64,000 bases of DNA, taken from assembly GCF_052048155.1 (NCBI RefSeq), contig NZ_JBNAIK010000003.1:71721-135720 (forward strand), in the 5' to 3' direction. The notes beneath the pieces are model-generated. The model was not told where the DNA came from. It searched no databases and worked only from the letters and a program-made list of their open reading frames with translations. Origin of the DNA: HIMB114 sp052048155 (GTDB taxonomy: Bacteria; Pseudomonadota; Alphaproteobacteria; Pelagibacterales; Pelagibacteraceae). How positions within the stretch are numbered: position 1 is the stretch's first letter; each line of letters starts with the position of its first letter. Positions 24,678-33,672 of the stretch are shown in pieces. Made by a program: the position numbers and the translations under genes.

Positions 24678-25148
24678 ATGGAAACTATCAACCTTTGCGA
24701 TAATAAAGACTTTCTTATTAAAGTTGGAAAAAATTCTAGAATACTCGGAATAGACCCTGGAAAAAAAAACATAGGATTATCAGTTAGTGATCCTAATCAA
24801 AAAATAGCAACGCCTTTTAAAATTATTGTAATGAAAAAATTTAAACAGTTTTTAGAAGAACTAAATAATATAATTAAAGAATACGAAATCAAAGGGATAG
24901 TAATTGGTAACCCAATTAATATGGACGGAACCCCAGGACCAAGATCGCAATCAGCTAGAGACTTTGCACAAAATATTTCAAAAAATACGAAATTACCTAT
25001 AACTTTATGGGATGAGCGATTATCAAGTGAAGGAGCGTTTAATCTAATGGGTGATTTGGACATTAACTCTTCTAAAAAATCAAAAAATCTAGATCAACAT
25101 GCGGCGGCTTTTATCCTTCAAGGTTATCTTGACTTTCTTAATAAATAG
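24678..25148 (+). CDS. ruvX: Holliday junction resolvase-like protein RuvX (YqgF)
   Basis: RNase H-fold nuclease, implicated in 16S rRNA 5'-end maturation and possibly recombination. The 156 residues contain RILGIDPGKKNIGLSVSD (22-39, first catalytic Asp), IVIGNPINMDGTPGPRS, the glutamate of LWDERLSSEGA and a final LDQHAAAFILQGYLD with the last acidic residue. About 20 residues precede the usual family start, but the ATG at 24678 is the only ATG before the conserved strand. It lies 40 nt upstream of pyrB. Confidence 0.93.
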   Translation: METINLCDNKDFLIKVGKNSRILGIDPGKKNIGLSVSDPNQKIATPFKIIVMKKFKQFLEELNNIIKEYEIKGIVIGNPINMDGTPGPRSQSARDFAQNISKNTKLPITLWDERLSSEGAFNLMGDLDINSSKKSKNLDQHAAAFILQGYLDFLNK

Positions 25149-25188
25149 CTTGCCTAATTAATGAAATAAGCCTATAGGACTGGTTTTA

Positions 25189-26142
25189 ATGGCTTTATTC
25201 AAAACTAAACAAGCTGTTAAATATGAAAAGAAGCACCTTTTAGGTATTCAAGATTTATCTATTCCAGAAATTGTTCACATACTAAACGAAAGCCAATCCT
25301 TTGTTGAGCTAAATAGAAAAGAAAATAAGAAATTAAGCTTATTAAAAGGAAAAACTCAAATTAATTTATTTTTTGAAAGTTCTACAAGAACTCTCTCATC
25401 TTTTGAGCTTGCAGGAAAAAGACTTGGTGCAGATGTCATGAACATGAACGTTTCAAACTCTGCAATTAAAAAAGGTGAAACACTTATAGATACCGCAATG
25501 ACTTTAAATGCAATGCATCCAGATATTTTAGTCATAAGACACGGAGACTCTGGAGCGGCAAATTTATTATCAAGAAAAGTAAATTGTGCAGTAATTAATG
25601 CTGGTGATGGTTGGAGAGAACACCCTACTCAAGCTCTTCTAGATGCAATGACAATCAAAATGAAAATTGGAAAAATTGAAGGATTGAAAATAGCAATTTG
25701 TGGAGACATTATGCACTCACGTGTTGCAAGGTCTAACATATATCTATTAACAATGATGGGCGCAGAAGTAAGGGTTATTGCTCCCAGTACTTTAATGCCA
25801 AAAGAAATTCATCAGTTCGGTGTGAAAGTTTATACTAACATGGAAGATGGGCTTAAAGATGTAGATATTATTATGATGTTAAGGATGCAGCTAGAACGAA
25901 TGGATGGATCTTATATCCCATCTACAAGAGAATATTATGAATTTTTTGCCCTGGATTATAAAAAAATTAAGCACGCCAAAGAAGATGCATTGATTATGCA
26001 TCCAGGTCCTATGAATAGAGGGATTGAAATTGATGCGTCATTAGCTGATGACATTAATAGAAGTATTATTGTTCAGCAAGTTGAAATGGGTGTTGCAGTT
26101 AGAATGGCGTGTCTAAAAATTCTTATGGAGAACCAAATATGA
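25189..26142 (+). CDS. pyrB: Aspartate carbamoyltransferase catalytic subunit
   Basis: Joins carbamoyl phosphate and aspartate to carbamoyl aspartate. The 317 residues include the carbamoyl-phosphate motif FFESSTRTLSSFE (61-73, with Ser65-Thr66-Arg67-Thr68), the HPTQALLDAM motif and a late HPGPMNRG. No regulatory subunit pyrI is present; instead a dihydroorotase-like gene overlaps it by 4 nt. That arrangement resembles bacteria where ATCase forms a complex with an inactive DHOase homologue. Confidence 0.96.
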   Translation: MALFKTKQAVKYEKKHLLGIQDLSIPEIVHILNESQSFVELNRKENKKLSLLKGKTQINLFFESSTRTLSSFELAGKRLGADVMNMNVSNSAIKKGETLIDTAMTLNAMHPDILVIRHGDSGAANLLSRKVNCAVINAGDGWREHPTQALLDAMTIKMKIGKIEGLKIAICGDIMHSRVARSNIYLLTMMGAEVRVIAPSTLMPKEIHQFGVKVYTNMEDGLKDVDIIMMLRMQLERMDGSYIPSTREYYEFFALDYKKIKHAKEDALIMHPGPMNRGIEIDASLADDINRSIIVQQVEMGVAVRMACLKILMENQI

Positions 26143-27422
26143 AATCAGCAATTATCAATGCAAGAATAATTGATACAAAGAATGATATAGATGAAGTTGG
26201 TGGAATATTAATAAATGAAAAAGGTTTTGTTGAGGCTATTGGAAAAGAAGTTACTAAAAATAATGTTGGTGATATAAAAATTTACAACTGTGCAAATAAA
26301 ATTGCAATGCCTGGTGTAATCGATGGTAGAGTTTTTGCTGGGGAACCAGGTTTTGAATATAAGGAAAATTATAGAACCTTAAGCCAAGCAGCTATTTCTG
26401 GTGGTGTAACCTCTGTTGTTACTATGCCAAATACTGATCCCGTTATTGATGATGTGTCTACATTTGATTTTATTAAAAGAAGAGCTAGAGATAAATCTTT
26501 AATTAAAATTCATTCTTTAGCTTCTCTAACAAAAAACTTAGATGGAAATGAAATTACCGAGTTTGGATTATTAAAACTTAGTGGGGCCGTAGGTTTTACT
26601 GACGGTATTAAGTGTGTTCAAAGTAACAATGTAATGGACAAGATTTTTAATTATGCAAAAAACCAAAATGCTTTAATTGTTCAAATGCCTCAGGATAACG
26701 AATTATCCAAAAATGGTGTAATTAATGAAGGGCTAATTGCAACTAAGCTAGGTTTAAAAGGTATTCCCGATTACGCTGAGCATGTCGTAATTGAGAGAGA
26801 TTTAAGATTACTTAGTCAATATAAATCTAAATATCATATTGCTCTACTATCATCAGGAAAATCGTTAGAAATTATAAATGAGTGGAAATCAAAAAATATA
26901 GATTTTACAACTGGTGTTTCTATTAATCATTTGTCACTTAATGAAAATGATATTGGTGAATTTAGAACTTTTTTAAAATTATCACCACCTTTAAGAACTG
27001 AGCAAGATAGACTTGATTTAATTAGAGGCGTTAAAAATGGAACAATTGATATTATTGTGTCTGACCACAAGCCAGAAGATGAAGAGTCTAAAAGATTAAC
27101 TTTTCAAAAGTGTGCTACAGGCTCTTCTGGCATAGAAACCTTTTTATCTCTAGCCTTGGAGCAGTATCATAACGGGAATCTCGAACTTAAAACTATAGTT
27201 AGAGCAATAACTGAAAATCCGGCAAAAATTTTTGGGATCAATGCCGGTTCATTAGAAAAAGGTATGCCCGCTGATATAGCCGTTATAGATCTTGAAAAAC
27301 CTTGGGTAGTAAAAAGAGATCAAATGCAATCAAAATCAAAAAATACCGCAATTGAAGATAAAAAACTACAAGGCAAGGTTGAGAAGACTTTCCTCAATGG
27401 AAAGCTAGTCTTTGAACTATAA
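26139..27422 (+). CDS. pyrC: Dihydroorotase-family protein lacking the DxHxH metal motif (PyrC/PyrX-like)
   Basis: Amidohydrolase-fold protein next to pyrB. The ATG at 26139 overlaps the pyrB TGA (ATGA) with GGAG upstream, giving 427 residues; a frame from 26109 is less likely. The family context is clear from GEPGFEYKENYRTLSQAAISGGVTSV and TMPNTDPVID. However, the expected DxHxH zinc-binding motif reads DGRVF (62-66), so both histidines are replaced. This resembles the inactive PyrC' (PyrX) of Pseudomonas, needed for ATCase assembly, and the DARVF form I recall in other Alphaproteobacteria. Whether it hydrolyses dihydroorotate is doubtful, and another DHOase should exist elsewhere. Confidence 0.88.
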   Translation: MKSAIINARIIDTKNDIDEVGGILINEKGFVEAIGKEVTKNNVGDIKIYNCANKIAMPGVIDGRVFAGEPGFEYKENYRTLSQAAISGGVTSVVTMPNTDPVIDDVSTFDFIKRRARDKSLIKIHSLASLTKNLDGNEITEFGLLKLSGAVGFTDGIKCVQSNNVMDKIFNYAKNQNALIVQMPQDNELSKNGVINEGLIATKLGLKGIPDYAEHVVIERDLRLLSQYKSKYHIALLSSGKSLEIINEWKSKNIDFTTGVSINHLSLNENDIGEFRTFLKLSPPLRTEQDRLDLIRGVKNGTIDIIVSDHKPEDEESKRLTFQKCATGSSGIETFLSLALEQYHNGNLELKTIVRAITENPAKIFGINAGSLEKGMPADIAVIDLEKPWVVKRDQMQSKSKNTAIEDKKLQGKVEKTFLNGKLVFEL

Positions 27423-28000
27423 TGAATATAACTTTAGTTATTTTATATTCATATTTACTGGGCAGCATTCCCTTTGGATTAATTTATACAAAAATTGCAG
27501 GATTAGGCGATGTTAGAAATATAGGATCAGGAAATATTGGTGCAACGAATGTTCTTAGAACAGGCAATAAGCAGGTTGCGGCATATACTTTGTTATCAGA
27601 TGTTGCAAAAGGCAGTATTGCAGTATTAATTACAAATAAATTTTTTAGTGAGTACAGTCTTTTATCTTTTTTAATTGTATACCTTGGTCATATTTTTCCT
27701 GTTTGGCTAAAGTTTAAAGGTGGAAAAGGTGTAGCAACTTTTATTGGTGGAATATTAATAACAAATTACATTTTAGGATTAGTTTTTTTAATTACGTGGG
27801 GAGTGATTGCCAAAATATTTAAAATATCTTCATTGTCAGCAATCATAGCTTTTATTATTACTCTAGTTATTACATTTGTTTTTTATGATTTTAATTTAAC
27901 TTTACTAATGTTTTTCTTTACAATTTTTAGTATCTACACCCATAGAGATAATATCAAGAGAATTATTTCTGGCGACGAAAGTAAAATAAAAACTAAATAA
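27422..28000 (+). CDS. plsY: Glycerol-3-phosphate acyltransferase PlsY
   Basis: Inner-membrane acyltransferase that uses acyl-phosphate to acylate glycerol-3-phosphate, the first step of phospholipid synthesis. The 192 residues have the three conserved PlsY motifs: GSIPFGLIYTK, GSGNIGATNVLRTG and KFKGGKGVATFIG, plus about five membrane helices. Its ATG overlaps the end of the pyrC-like gene by one base. In many Alphaproteobacteria dprA lies between plsY and topA; here there is no such gene. Confidence 0.95.
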   Translation: MNITLVILYSYLLGSIPFGLIYTKIAGLGDVRNIGSGNIGATNVLRTGNKQVAAYTLLSDVAKGSIAVLITNKFFSEYSLLSFLIVYLGHIFPVWLKFKGGKGVATFIGGILITNYILGLVFLITWGVIAKIFKISSLSAIIAFIITLVITFVFYDFNLTLLMFFFTIFSIYTHRDNIKRIISGDESKIKTK

Positions 28001-28071
28001 AAGCACCATTTTATTGCTTTCAAACAACATTAAATTGACAATTATTAAAATATTTGAGAGTAGATTTTGCT

Positions 28072-30627
28072 ATGAATTTAGTAATTGTGGAAAGTCCTGC
28101 AAAAGCAAAGACGATTAACAAATATCTTGGTGAAGATTATATCGTGTTAGCAAGTTATGGTCATGTAAGAGATTTGCCTTCAAAAAATGGATCGGTTGAT
28201 ACTGAAAATAATTTTAATATGACTTGGGAAATTGATCCTGGTTCTAAAAAACCTTTAAAAGAAATTTATGATGCGGCTAAAGATGCTAAAAAAATTATCC
28301 TTGCAACTGACCCTGATCGAGAAGGTGAAGCAATAGCTTGGCACGTTAAAAATATTCTTGATGATAAAAAATTATTAAAAGACAAACAAGTTGAAAGAGT
28401 TGTATTTAATGAAATCACAAAAAAAGCAGTAAAAAATGGAATAGATAATCCTAGATCAATTAACACTGAGCTAGTTGATGCTTATATGGCAAGAAGAGCT
28501 TTGGATTACTTGGTTGGCTTTAATATATCGCCAATACTTTGGACAAAACTACCTGGATCTAAATCTGCAGGTAGAGTGCAATCTGTTGCCTTAAAATTAA
28601 TTGTTCAAAGAGAGAATGAAATAGAACTTTTTAAACCAGAAGAATATTGGAGTGTTCAATCTTTATTTAAAAATAAGGAAAATAAAGATTTAAATTCAAA
28701 AATTACCTTATTTAAATCGGAAAAAACAAATAAATTTTTCTTTAAAAATGAAGAACAAACTAAATCAGCAGTAGATGAAATAAAAAAACACAATTTTAAA
28801 ATAACTCAAATAGAAAAAAAACCATATAAAAGAAATCCATACGCACCCTTTACGACTTCAACAATGCAGCAGGAAGCTTCTAAAAAGTTAGGCTTTGGAG
28901 CTTCAAGAACAATGCAAGTGGCTCAAAGATTATATCAAGGATTTGAAATTGATGGAGAAACAGTTGGACTGATTACTTATATGAGAACTGATGGAACACA
29001 AATATCCAATGAAGCGCTACAGACTTGCAGAACTTTTATTGAAAATAAAATTGGAAAAGAATATTTACCAGAACAAGCTAGGAACTACAGTGGGAAAAAA
29101 GCAAAAAATGCACAAGAGGCCCACGAAGCAATTAGACCAACTGATATTAACAGAGACCCAGCATCCTTAAAATCAATACTAGATAGAGATCAAATGAGGT
29201 TATACGAACTGATTTGGAATAGAACTGTATCATCTCAAATGCAATCTGCTGAGTTTGAGAGAACTTCAGTTGATATTTATAATAGTGATAAAACTATAGG
29301 GTTTAGAGCAAATGGTTCCATTCAAAAATTTAATGGTTTTTTAAAACTTTATCAAGAAACAAAAGAAGAAGATGAAAAAAAAGACGATAATGATGATGAT
29401 GAAAATATTTTACCTAATGTTAATGAAGGTGATGAGCTAAAATTAGATAAAATTATAGATGAACAACATTTTACAAATCCTCCTCCAAGATATTCTGAGG
29501 CAAGTTTAGTTAAAAAACTTGAAGAGCTAGGAATTGGCAGACCATCAACCTATGCAAGTATTATTTCAGTTTTATCAACTAGAAATTATGTAGAATTAAT
29601 TAATAAAAAATTTACCCCAACAGACCGAGGAAAATTAATCACAGCTTTTTTAGATAAATTATTTAATAGATATGTTGATTATAACTTTACCGCAAATTTA
29701 GAGGACAGCTTAGATGAAATAACATCTGGTAAAATCAAATGGATCGATGTCTTGAGTCAATTTTGGGAAAAGTTTAATTCAAATGTAAATGAAGTAAAAG
29801 AGTTAAGAACAAGAACTATTCTTGATATGCTTAATGAAAGTTTAGCAGATATAATTTTTGATAAAGATGGAGAAGGAAAAATTTTAAGAAAATGCCAGTG
29901 CGGTGGCGAGTTAAGTTTAAAAGTTGGGCGATTTGGTGCTTTTATTGGATGCTCTAATTACCCTGAATGTAAATTTACAAGACCTTTATCAAGAATAAAA
30001 GCCGCTCAAGAAGATTTTATGTCAGAGCCAAAGGAAATTGGAGAAACTGATGAAGGCAAAAAAATTATGCTTAAAAAAGGTAGATTTGGGCCATACCTTC
30101 AAGTTGGCAATGATGAAAAAGAAATGAAAAATTTTTCAATTCCAAAAGGAATATCGCCTAATGATGTTGATATTGAAAAAGCAAAATTTTTATCAGGATT
30201 ACCAAAAGTTTTAGGAAAATATCCTGAAAATAATGAGGATATTACTTTAAATAACGGAAGGTTTGGTCCTTACGTAAAGTGCGCCAACAAATCGGCTACC
30301 TTAGAATCTCCTGAAGATATTTTTTCAATTGGAATCAATAAAGCAATTACTTTAATTGCTGAAGCAAAACCAGGAAGAAGGTCTTCAAACGAAATTAAAA
30401 ACCTCGGTGAACATCCAGAAGATAAAAAACCAGTAAAAGTAATGAAAGGTCAATTTGGTCCATATATTAAATACAAAACAATAAATGCAACCATACCTGA
30501 TGATAAAGATCCAAATGATATTACCATGGAAGAGGCATTAGTTTATATTGATAAACGTTTAGAATATGACGCTCAAAAAAAAGGTAAAACCCTCAAAAAA
30601 ACAAAAAAGACTAAAAAGAAAAAATAA
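28072..30627 (+). CDS. topA: DNA topoisomerase I TopA
   Basis: Type IA topoisomerase that relaxes negative supercoils. The preferred start is ATG at 28072 (MNLVIVESPAKAKTI, 851 residues); a TTG at 28054 adds six residues. The N-terminal TOPRIM domain has VESPAKAKT and ATDPDREGEAIAWH. The catalytic tyrosine is Tyr303 in GLITYMRTDGT. One C-terminal zinc ribbon remains (CQCGG...GCSNYPECKF), followed by three FGPY-type repeats (GRFGPYLQ, GRFGPYVK, GQFGPYIK) and a Lys-rich tail. A 71-nt gap upstream contains TTGACA (28035-28040) but no convincing -10. Confidence 0.96.
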   Translation: MNLVIVESPAKAKTINKYLGEDYIVLASYGHVRDLPSKNGSVDTENNFNMTWEIDPGSKKPLKEIYDAAKDAKKIILATDPDREGEAIAWHVKNILDDKKLLKDKQVERVVFNEITKKAVKNGIDNPRSINTELVDAYMARRALDYLVGFNISPILWTKLPGSKSAGRVQSVALKLIVQRENEIELFKPEEYWSVQSLFKNKENKDLNSKITLFKSEKTNKFFFKNEEQTKSAVDEIKKHNFKITQIEKKPYKRNPYAPFTTSTMQQEASKKLGFGASRTMQVAQRLYQGFEIDGETVGLITYMRTDGTQISNEALQTCRTFIENKIGKEYLPEQARNYSGKKAKNAQEAHEAIRPTDINRDPASLKSILDRDQMRLYELIWNRTVSSQMQSAEFERTSVDIYNSDKTIGFRANGSIQKFNGFLKLYQETKEEDEKKDDNDDDENILPNVNEGDELKLDKIIDEQHFTNPPPRYSEASLVKKLEELGIGRPSTYASIISVLSTRNYVELINKKFTPTDRGKLITAFLDKLFNRYVDYNFTANLEDSLDEITSGKIKWIDVLSQFWEKFNSNVNEVKELRTRTILDMLNESLADIIFDKDGEGKILRKCQCGGELSLKVGRFGAFIGCSNYPECKFTRPLSRIKAAQEDFMSEPKEIGETDEGKKIMLKKGRFGPYLQVGNDEKEMKNFSIPKGISPNDVDIEKAKFLSGLPKVLGKYPENNEDITLNNGRFGPYVKCANKSATLESPEDIFSIGINKAITLIAEAKPGRRSSNEIKNLGEHPEDKKPVKVMKGQFGPYIKYKTINATIPDDKDPNDITMEEALVYIDKRLEYDAQKKGKTLKKTKKTKKKK

Positions 30628-31082
30628 TGTCTATTGAGGATAAACTTAATAATCTAAATATCGAAATACCAAATCCACCTGACCCTGTTGGGAATTATTC
30701 AGCTTTTATAAAATCAAATAATTTAATTTTTATCTCTGGACAGTTACCTATACTTCCAGACGGAAGTATGATTAAGGGAAAAATTAGTAAAGATTTAACA
30801 ATCGAAGAAGGTGAACAAGCAACTAGAATAGCCATTCTCAATGTTTTGGGACAATTAAAAAAAGCAACCAATGATTTAAATCTAGTAAAAAGGTGTGTTA
30901 AAATTACAGGCTACTATAATTGCTCTGCTGAATTTAAAGAGCATGCAAAACTTTTAAATATCGCATCTGATTTAATAGTAAACATTTTTGGAGATAAAGG
31001 TAAACATGCAAGAGCCGTAATTGGTGCAAATACCCTACCCTTGGATGCAGCAGTTGAGTTAGAAACTATATTTGAAGTTTAA
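30627..31082 (+). CDS. RidA/YjgF family protein
   Basis: The 151 residues belong to the YjgF/YER057c/UK114 group of small trimeric proteins; classical RidA members hydrolyse reactive enamine/imine intermediates. Visible features are PVGNYSAFIKSNNLIFISGQLPILPDGS at the N terminus and ARAVIGANTLPLDAAVELETIFEV at the C terminus. The usual catalytic Arg-containing motif (RAV.GA..LP) is present, but the protein is about 25 residues longer than RidA and belongs to a distinct subgroup. It overlaps the topA stop by one base and the clpA end by 4 nt. Confidence 0.87.
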   Translation: MSIEDKLNNLNIEIPNPPDPVGNYSAFIKSNNLIFISGQLPILPDGSMIKGKISKDLTIEEGEQATRIAILNVLGQLKKATNDLNLVKRCVKITGYYNCSAEFKEHAKLLNIASDLIVNIFGDKGKHARAVIGANTLPLDAAVELETIFEV

Positions 31083-33370
31083 TTTTTACCTAGAACTTTT
31101 TCTGGCTTTTCAGATTTTGAGAATTTTTTATAATTAAAAATAATTTTTTCATCTTTAACATCAACTTTAACATGTCCTCCATCTACTAATTTTCCATGTA
31201 TAATTTCATCAGCTAAAGTTTTTTTAATATGCTCATCTATATACCTCGATATTGGTCGCGCTCCCATTGTTTGTGAATAGCCTTTTTCACATATTAAATC
31301 ATTTGCAGTGTTAGACAGTTCAATCACAACATCTCTAGCATTTAATTGAGTCTCTAGCTCAAGAATAAACTTGCTGACAATTTGCTTAATTATAGATTTA
31401 TCAAGTCTGTTAAAACTAATTATTGAGTCTAATCTATTTCTAAATTCAGGACTAAAAACTTTATTTATTGTCTGTTGATCGATTTCGTTATTTTTTTTAG
31501 TTGAAAAACCAATTTGATCTTTTTCTAACTCTGCGGCACCAATGTTACTAGTTAAAATTAATATAACATTTCTAAAATCAACATTTTTTCCATTTTGATC
31601 TTTTAATTTTCCATAATCCATAATTTGTAAAAGAATATTAAAAATATCAGGATGTGCCTTTTCAATTTCATCAATCAAAAGTACACAATATGGATTTTTT
31701 TCTATAGACTCTGAAAGTTGCCCGCCTTGATCAAAGCCAACATAACCAGGAGGTGAGCCTATTAATTTAGAAATGGTATGTTTCTCACTAAATTCAGACA
31801 TATCAAATCTAACAAGTTCGACCCCTAAAGTTTTTGATAATTGTTTTGCTAATTCTGTTTTACCAACACCTGTTGGACCATTAAACAAATAATTCCCTAT
31901 AGTTTTTTCTGGATTTCTTAAGCCAGATCTAGATAGTTTAATTGATGAGCAAAGTGCGTCGACTGCATGATCTTGTCCATATATTAACCTTTTTAAATTT
32001 TTATCTAAATCTTTAAGATAATACCTATCGTTAGCGGTAATACTTTTTTCTGGTATTTTTGTTATTTTGGCAACAACTTGCTCTACATCACTTTCGTCTA
32101 AAATTTCTTTTCTATCTTTGTTTTCTTTTAAATTTTCAAACGCGCCCAGTTCATCTAAAATATCAATTGATTTATCGGGAAGTCTTTTGTTTCCAATATA
32201 TTTAGCTGATAAATCAACAGAAGCTTTAATAGCATCATCACTGTATTTTACTTTGTGATATTCCTCATATTTATCCCTTAAACCAAACATAATTTTATAA
32301 GCTTCATCAATAGTTGGTTCAGAAACATCAATTTTTTGAAATCTTCTTTGCAGAGCTCTATCTTTTTCAAAATTTGACCTATATTCCGTAAAAGTAGTTG
32401 AGCCAATACATTTGATTTTTCCAGATTGCAAAGCCGGCTTAAGCATATTTGCTGCATCCATTGAGTTACCAGTTGTTGTACCAGCTCCTACAAGCGTATG
32501 AATCTCGTCTATAAAAAGAATGTAATTATCATTTTTTTCAATTTCATTAATAATTGTTTTTAGGCGCTCTTCAAAATCACCCCTATATCTCGTTCCTGCT
32601 AGTAATGATCCAAGATCAAGTGAAAATATCACAGAATCTTTTAATGGTTCTGGAACATTTTTATTAAAAATTCTTTTAGCTAAGCCTTCAACAATTGCTG
32701 TTTTGCCAACACCAGGATCGCCAACTAATAATGGGTTATTCTTGGTTCTTCTGCATAAGATTTGAGCCATACGACTCACTTCATCATCTCTACCGATCAA
32801 AGTATCAATTTTATTGGCTGAAGCCTTTAGATTTAAATTTACGCAAAAATTATCTAGCGCAGTTCGTTCATTTGTCTTTTGTCCAATTTTTTGATCTGTC
32901 TCTAAATTTTCCGTATATGAAAAATTCTCTATTTTGGTAATTCCATGAGATATAAAATTAACGACATCGTATCTGGTAACTTCTTGCTCTTGTAAAAAAT
33001 AAGTTGCGTGACTTTCTCTTTCAGCAAATAATGAAACTAAAATGTTTGCTCCTGTTACTTCAGATTTACCTGAAGATTGAACGTGTACTATCGATCTTTG
33101 AATAACTCTTTGAAAACCAGCAGTGGGTTGAGGATCTGAAATTTTTTCAGAGTTAACTATGTTATCTAATTCATGATCAATATAATGTTCCAAATTTTCT
33201 CTTAATAAACCTATATCAACGCTGCAAGCTTTCATTACATTTTGAGCATCTTCTTCATCCATTAATGAAAACAAAAGATGCTCCAATGTTACATACTGAT
33301 GATTTTTTTCAGTAGCTAAGGCAAATGCATTTGAAATTGATTTTTCTAAAGATTTTGTAAAAGTTGCCAT
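31079..33370 (-). CDS. clpA: ATP-dependent Clp protease ATP-binding subunit ClpA
   Basis: AAA+ unfoldase that feeds substrates into ClpP. The 763 residues comprise an N domain (to about 150), a first AAA+ module with Walker A GDPGVGKT (217-224) and IDEIHT, and a second with GPTGVGKT (498-505) and the LLIDEIEKAH Walker B, then the C-terminal D2-small domain. The adaptor clpS lies directly upstream with a one-base stop/start overlap, which confirms ClpA rather than ClpB. ClpP is not in the window. Confidence 0.97.
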   Translation of the reverse strand: MATFTKSLEKSISNAFALATEKNHQYVTLEHLLFSLMDEEDAQNVMKACSVDIGLLRENLEHYIDHELDNIVNSEKISDPQPTAGFQRVIQRSIVHVQSSGKSEVTGANILVSLFAERESHATYFLQEQEVTRYDVVNFISHGITKIENFSYTENLETDQKIGQKTNERTALDNFCVNLNLKASANKIDTLIGRDDEVSRMAQILCRRTKNNPLLVGDPGVGKTAIVEGLAKRIFNKNVPEPLKDSVIFSLDLGSLLAGTRYRGDFEERLKTIINEIEKNDNYILFIDEIHTLVGAGTTTGNSMDAANMLKPALQSGKIKCIGSTTFTEYRSNFEKDRALQRRFQKIDVSEPTIDEAYKIMFGLRDKYEEYHKVKYSDDAIKASVDLSAKYIGNKRLPDKSIDILDELGAFENLKENKDRKEILDESDVEQVVAKITKIPEKSITANDRYYLKDLDKNLKRLIYGQDHAVDALCSSIKLSRSGLRNPEKTIGNYLFNGPTGVGKTELAKQLSKTLGVELVRFDMSEFSEKHTISKLIGSPPGYVGFDQGGQLSESIEKNPYCVLLIDEIEKAHPDIFNILLQIMDYGKLKDQNGKNVDFRNVILILTSNIGAAELEKDQIGFSTKKNNEIDQQTINKVFSPEFRNRLDSIISFNRLDKSIIKQIVSKFILELETQLNARDVVIELSNTANDLICEKGYSQTMGARPISRYIDEHIKKTLADEIIHGKLVDGGHVKVDVKDEKIIFNYKKFSKSEKPEKVLGKN

Positions 33371-33672
33371 TATTCTTTAACAATACATTTCAAAGGTTGT
33401 TTATTTATTTTTGAAAAGTTATGAATCTTGTTTTGAATCGTAACCGCAACATCTTTAGGGAAAACACCGCAAATTGCAGATCCTTCATTGTGAATTTTAA
33501 GCATTAAAAAATTTGCTTCATGATTTGATTTATTTAAAAACATTACTAAAATCTTAACAACAAAATCCATTGTTGTAAAATCATCGTTTAGAAGAATTAA
33601 TTTGAAAAATTTAGGTTTCTTGGTTTGTTCTTTAAATTCAAGTTGACTAAGTTTATCGAGCTTTTTTTTCAT
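33370..33672 (-). CDS. clpS: ATP-dependent Clp protease adaptor ClpS
   Basis: Binds N-degron substrates and delivers them to ClpA. The 100 residues have the family core KLILLNDDFTTMDFVVKILVMFL, then ANFLMLKIHNEGSAICGVFPKDVA. The acidic N-degron pocket residues (NDD) are visible. The gene starts within the last 20 nt of ugd and ends with the overlap into clpA, so the two are translationally coupled. Confidence 0.94.
   Translation of the reverse strand: MKKKLDKLSQLEFKEQTKKPKFFKLILLNDDFTTMDFVVKILVMFLNKSNHEANFLMLKIHNEGSAICGVFPKDVAVTIQNKIHNFSKINKQPLKCIVKE

Noticed and set aside
24641..24772. 44-residue N-terminal extension of gatC
   Set aside because: It runs through the divergent ruvX start and the known GatC family begins at MTITKDTVKK; the ATG at 24640 is preferred.
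28004..28041. Possible plsY terminator (AAAGCA/TGCTTT) and topA promoter (TTGACA at 28035)
   Set aside because: The stem is AT-rich with only 6 bp and no proper T-run; no -10 box lies 16-18 nt after TTGACA. Both remain too weak to list as features.
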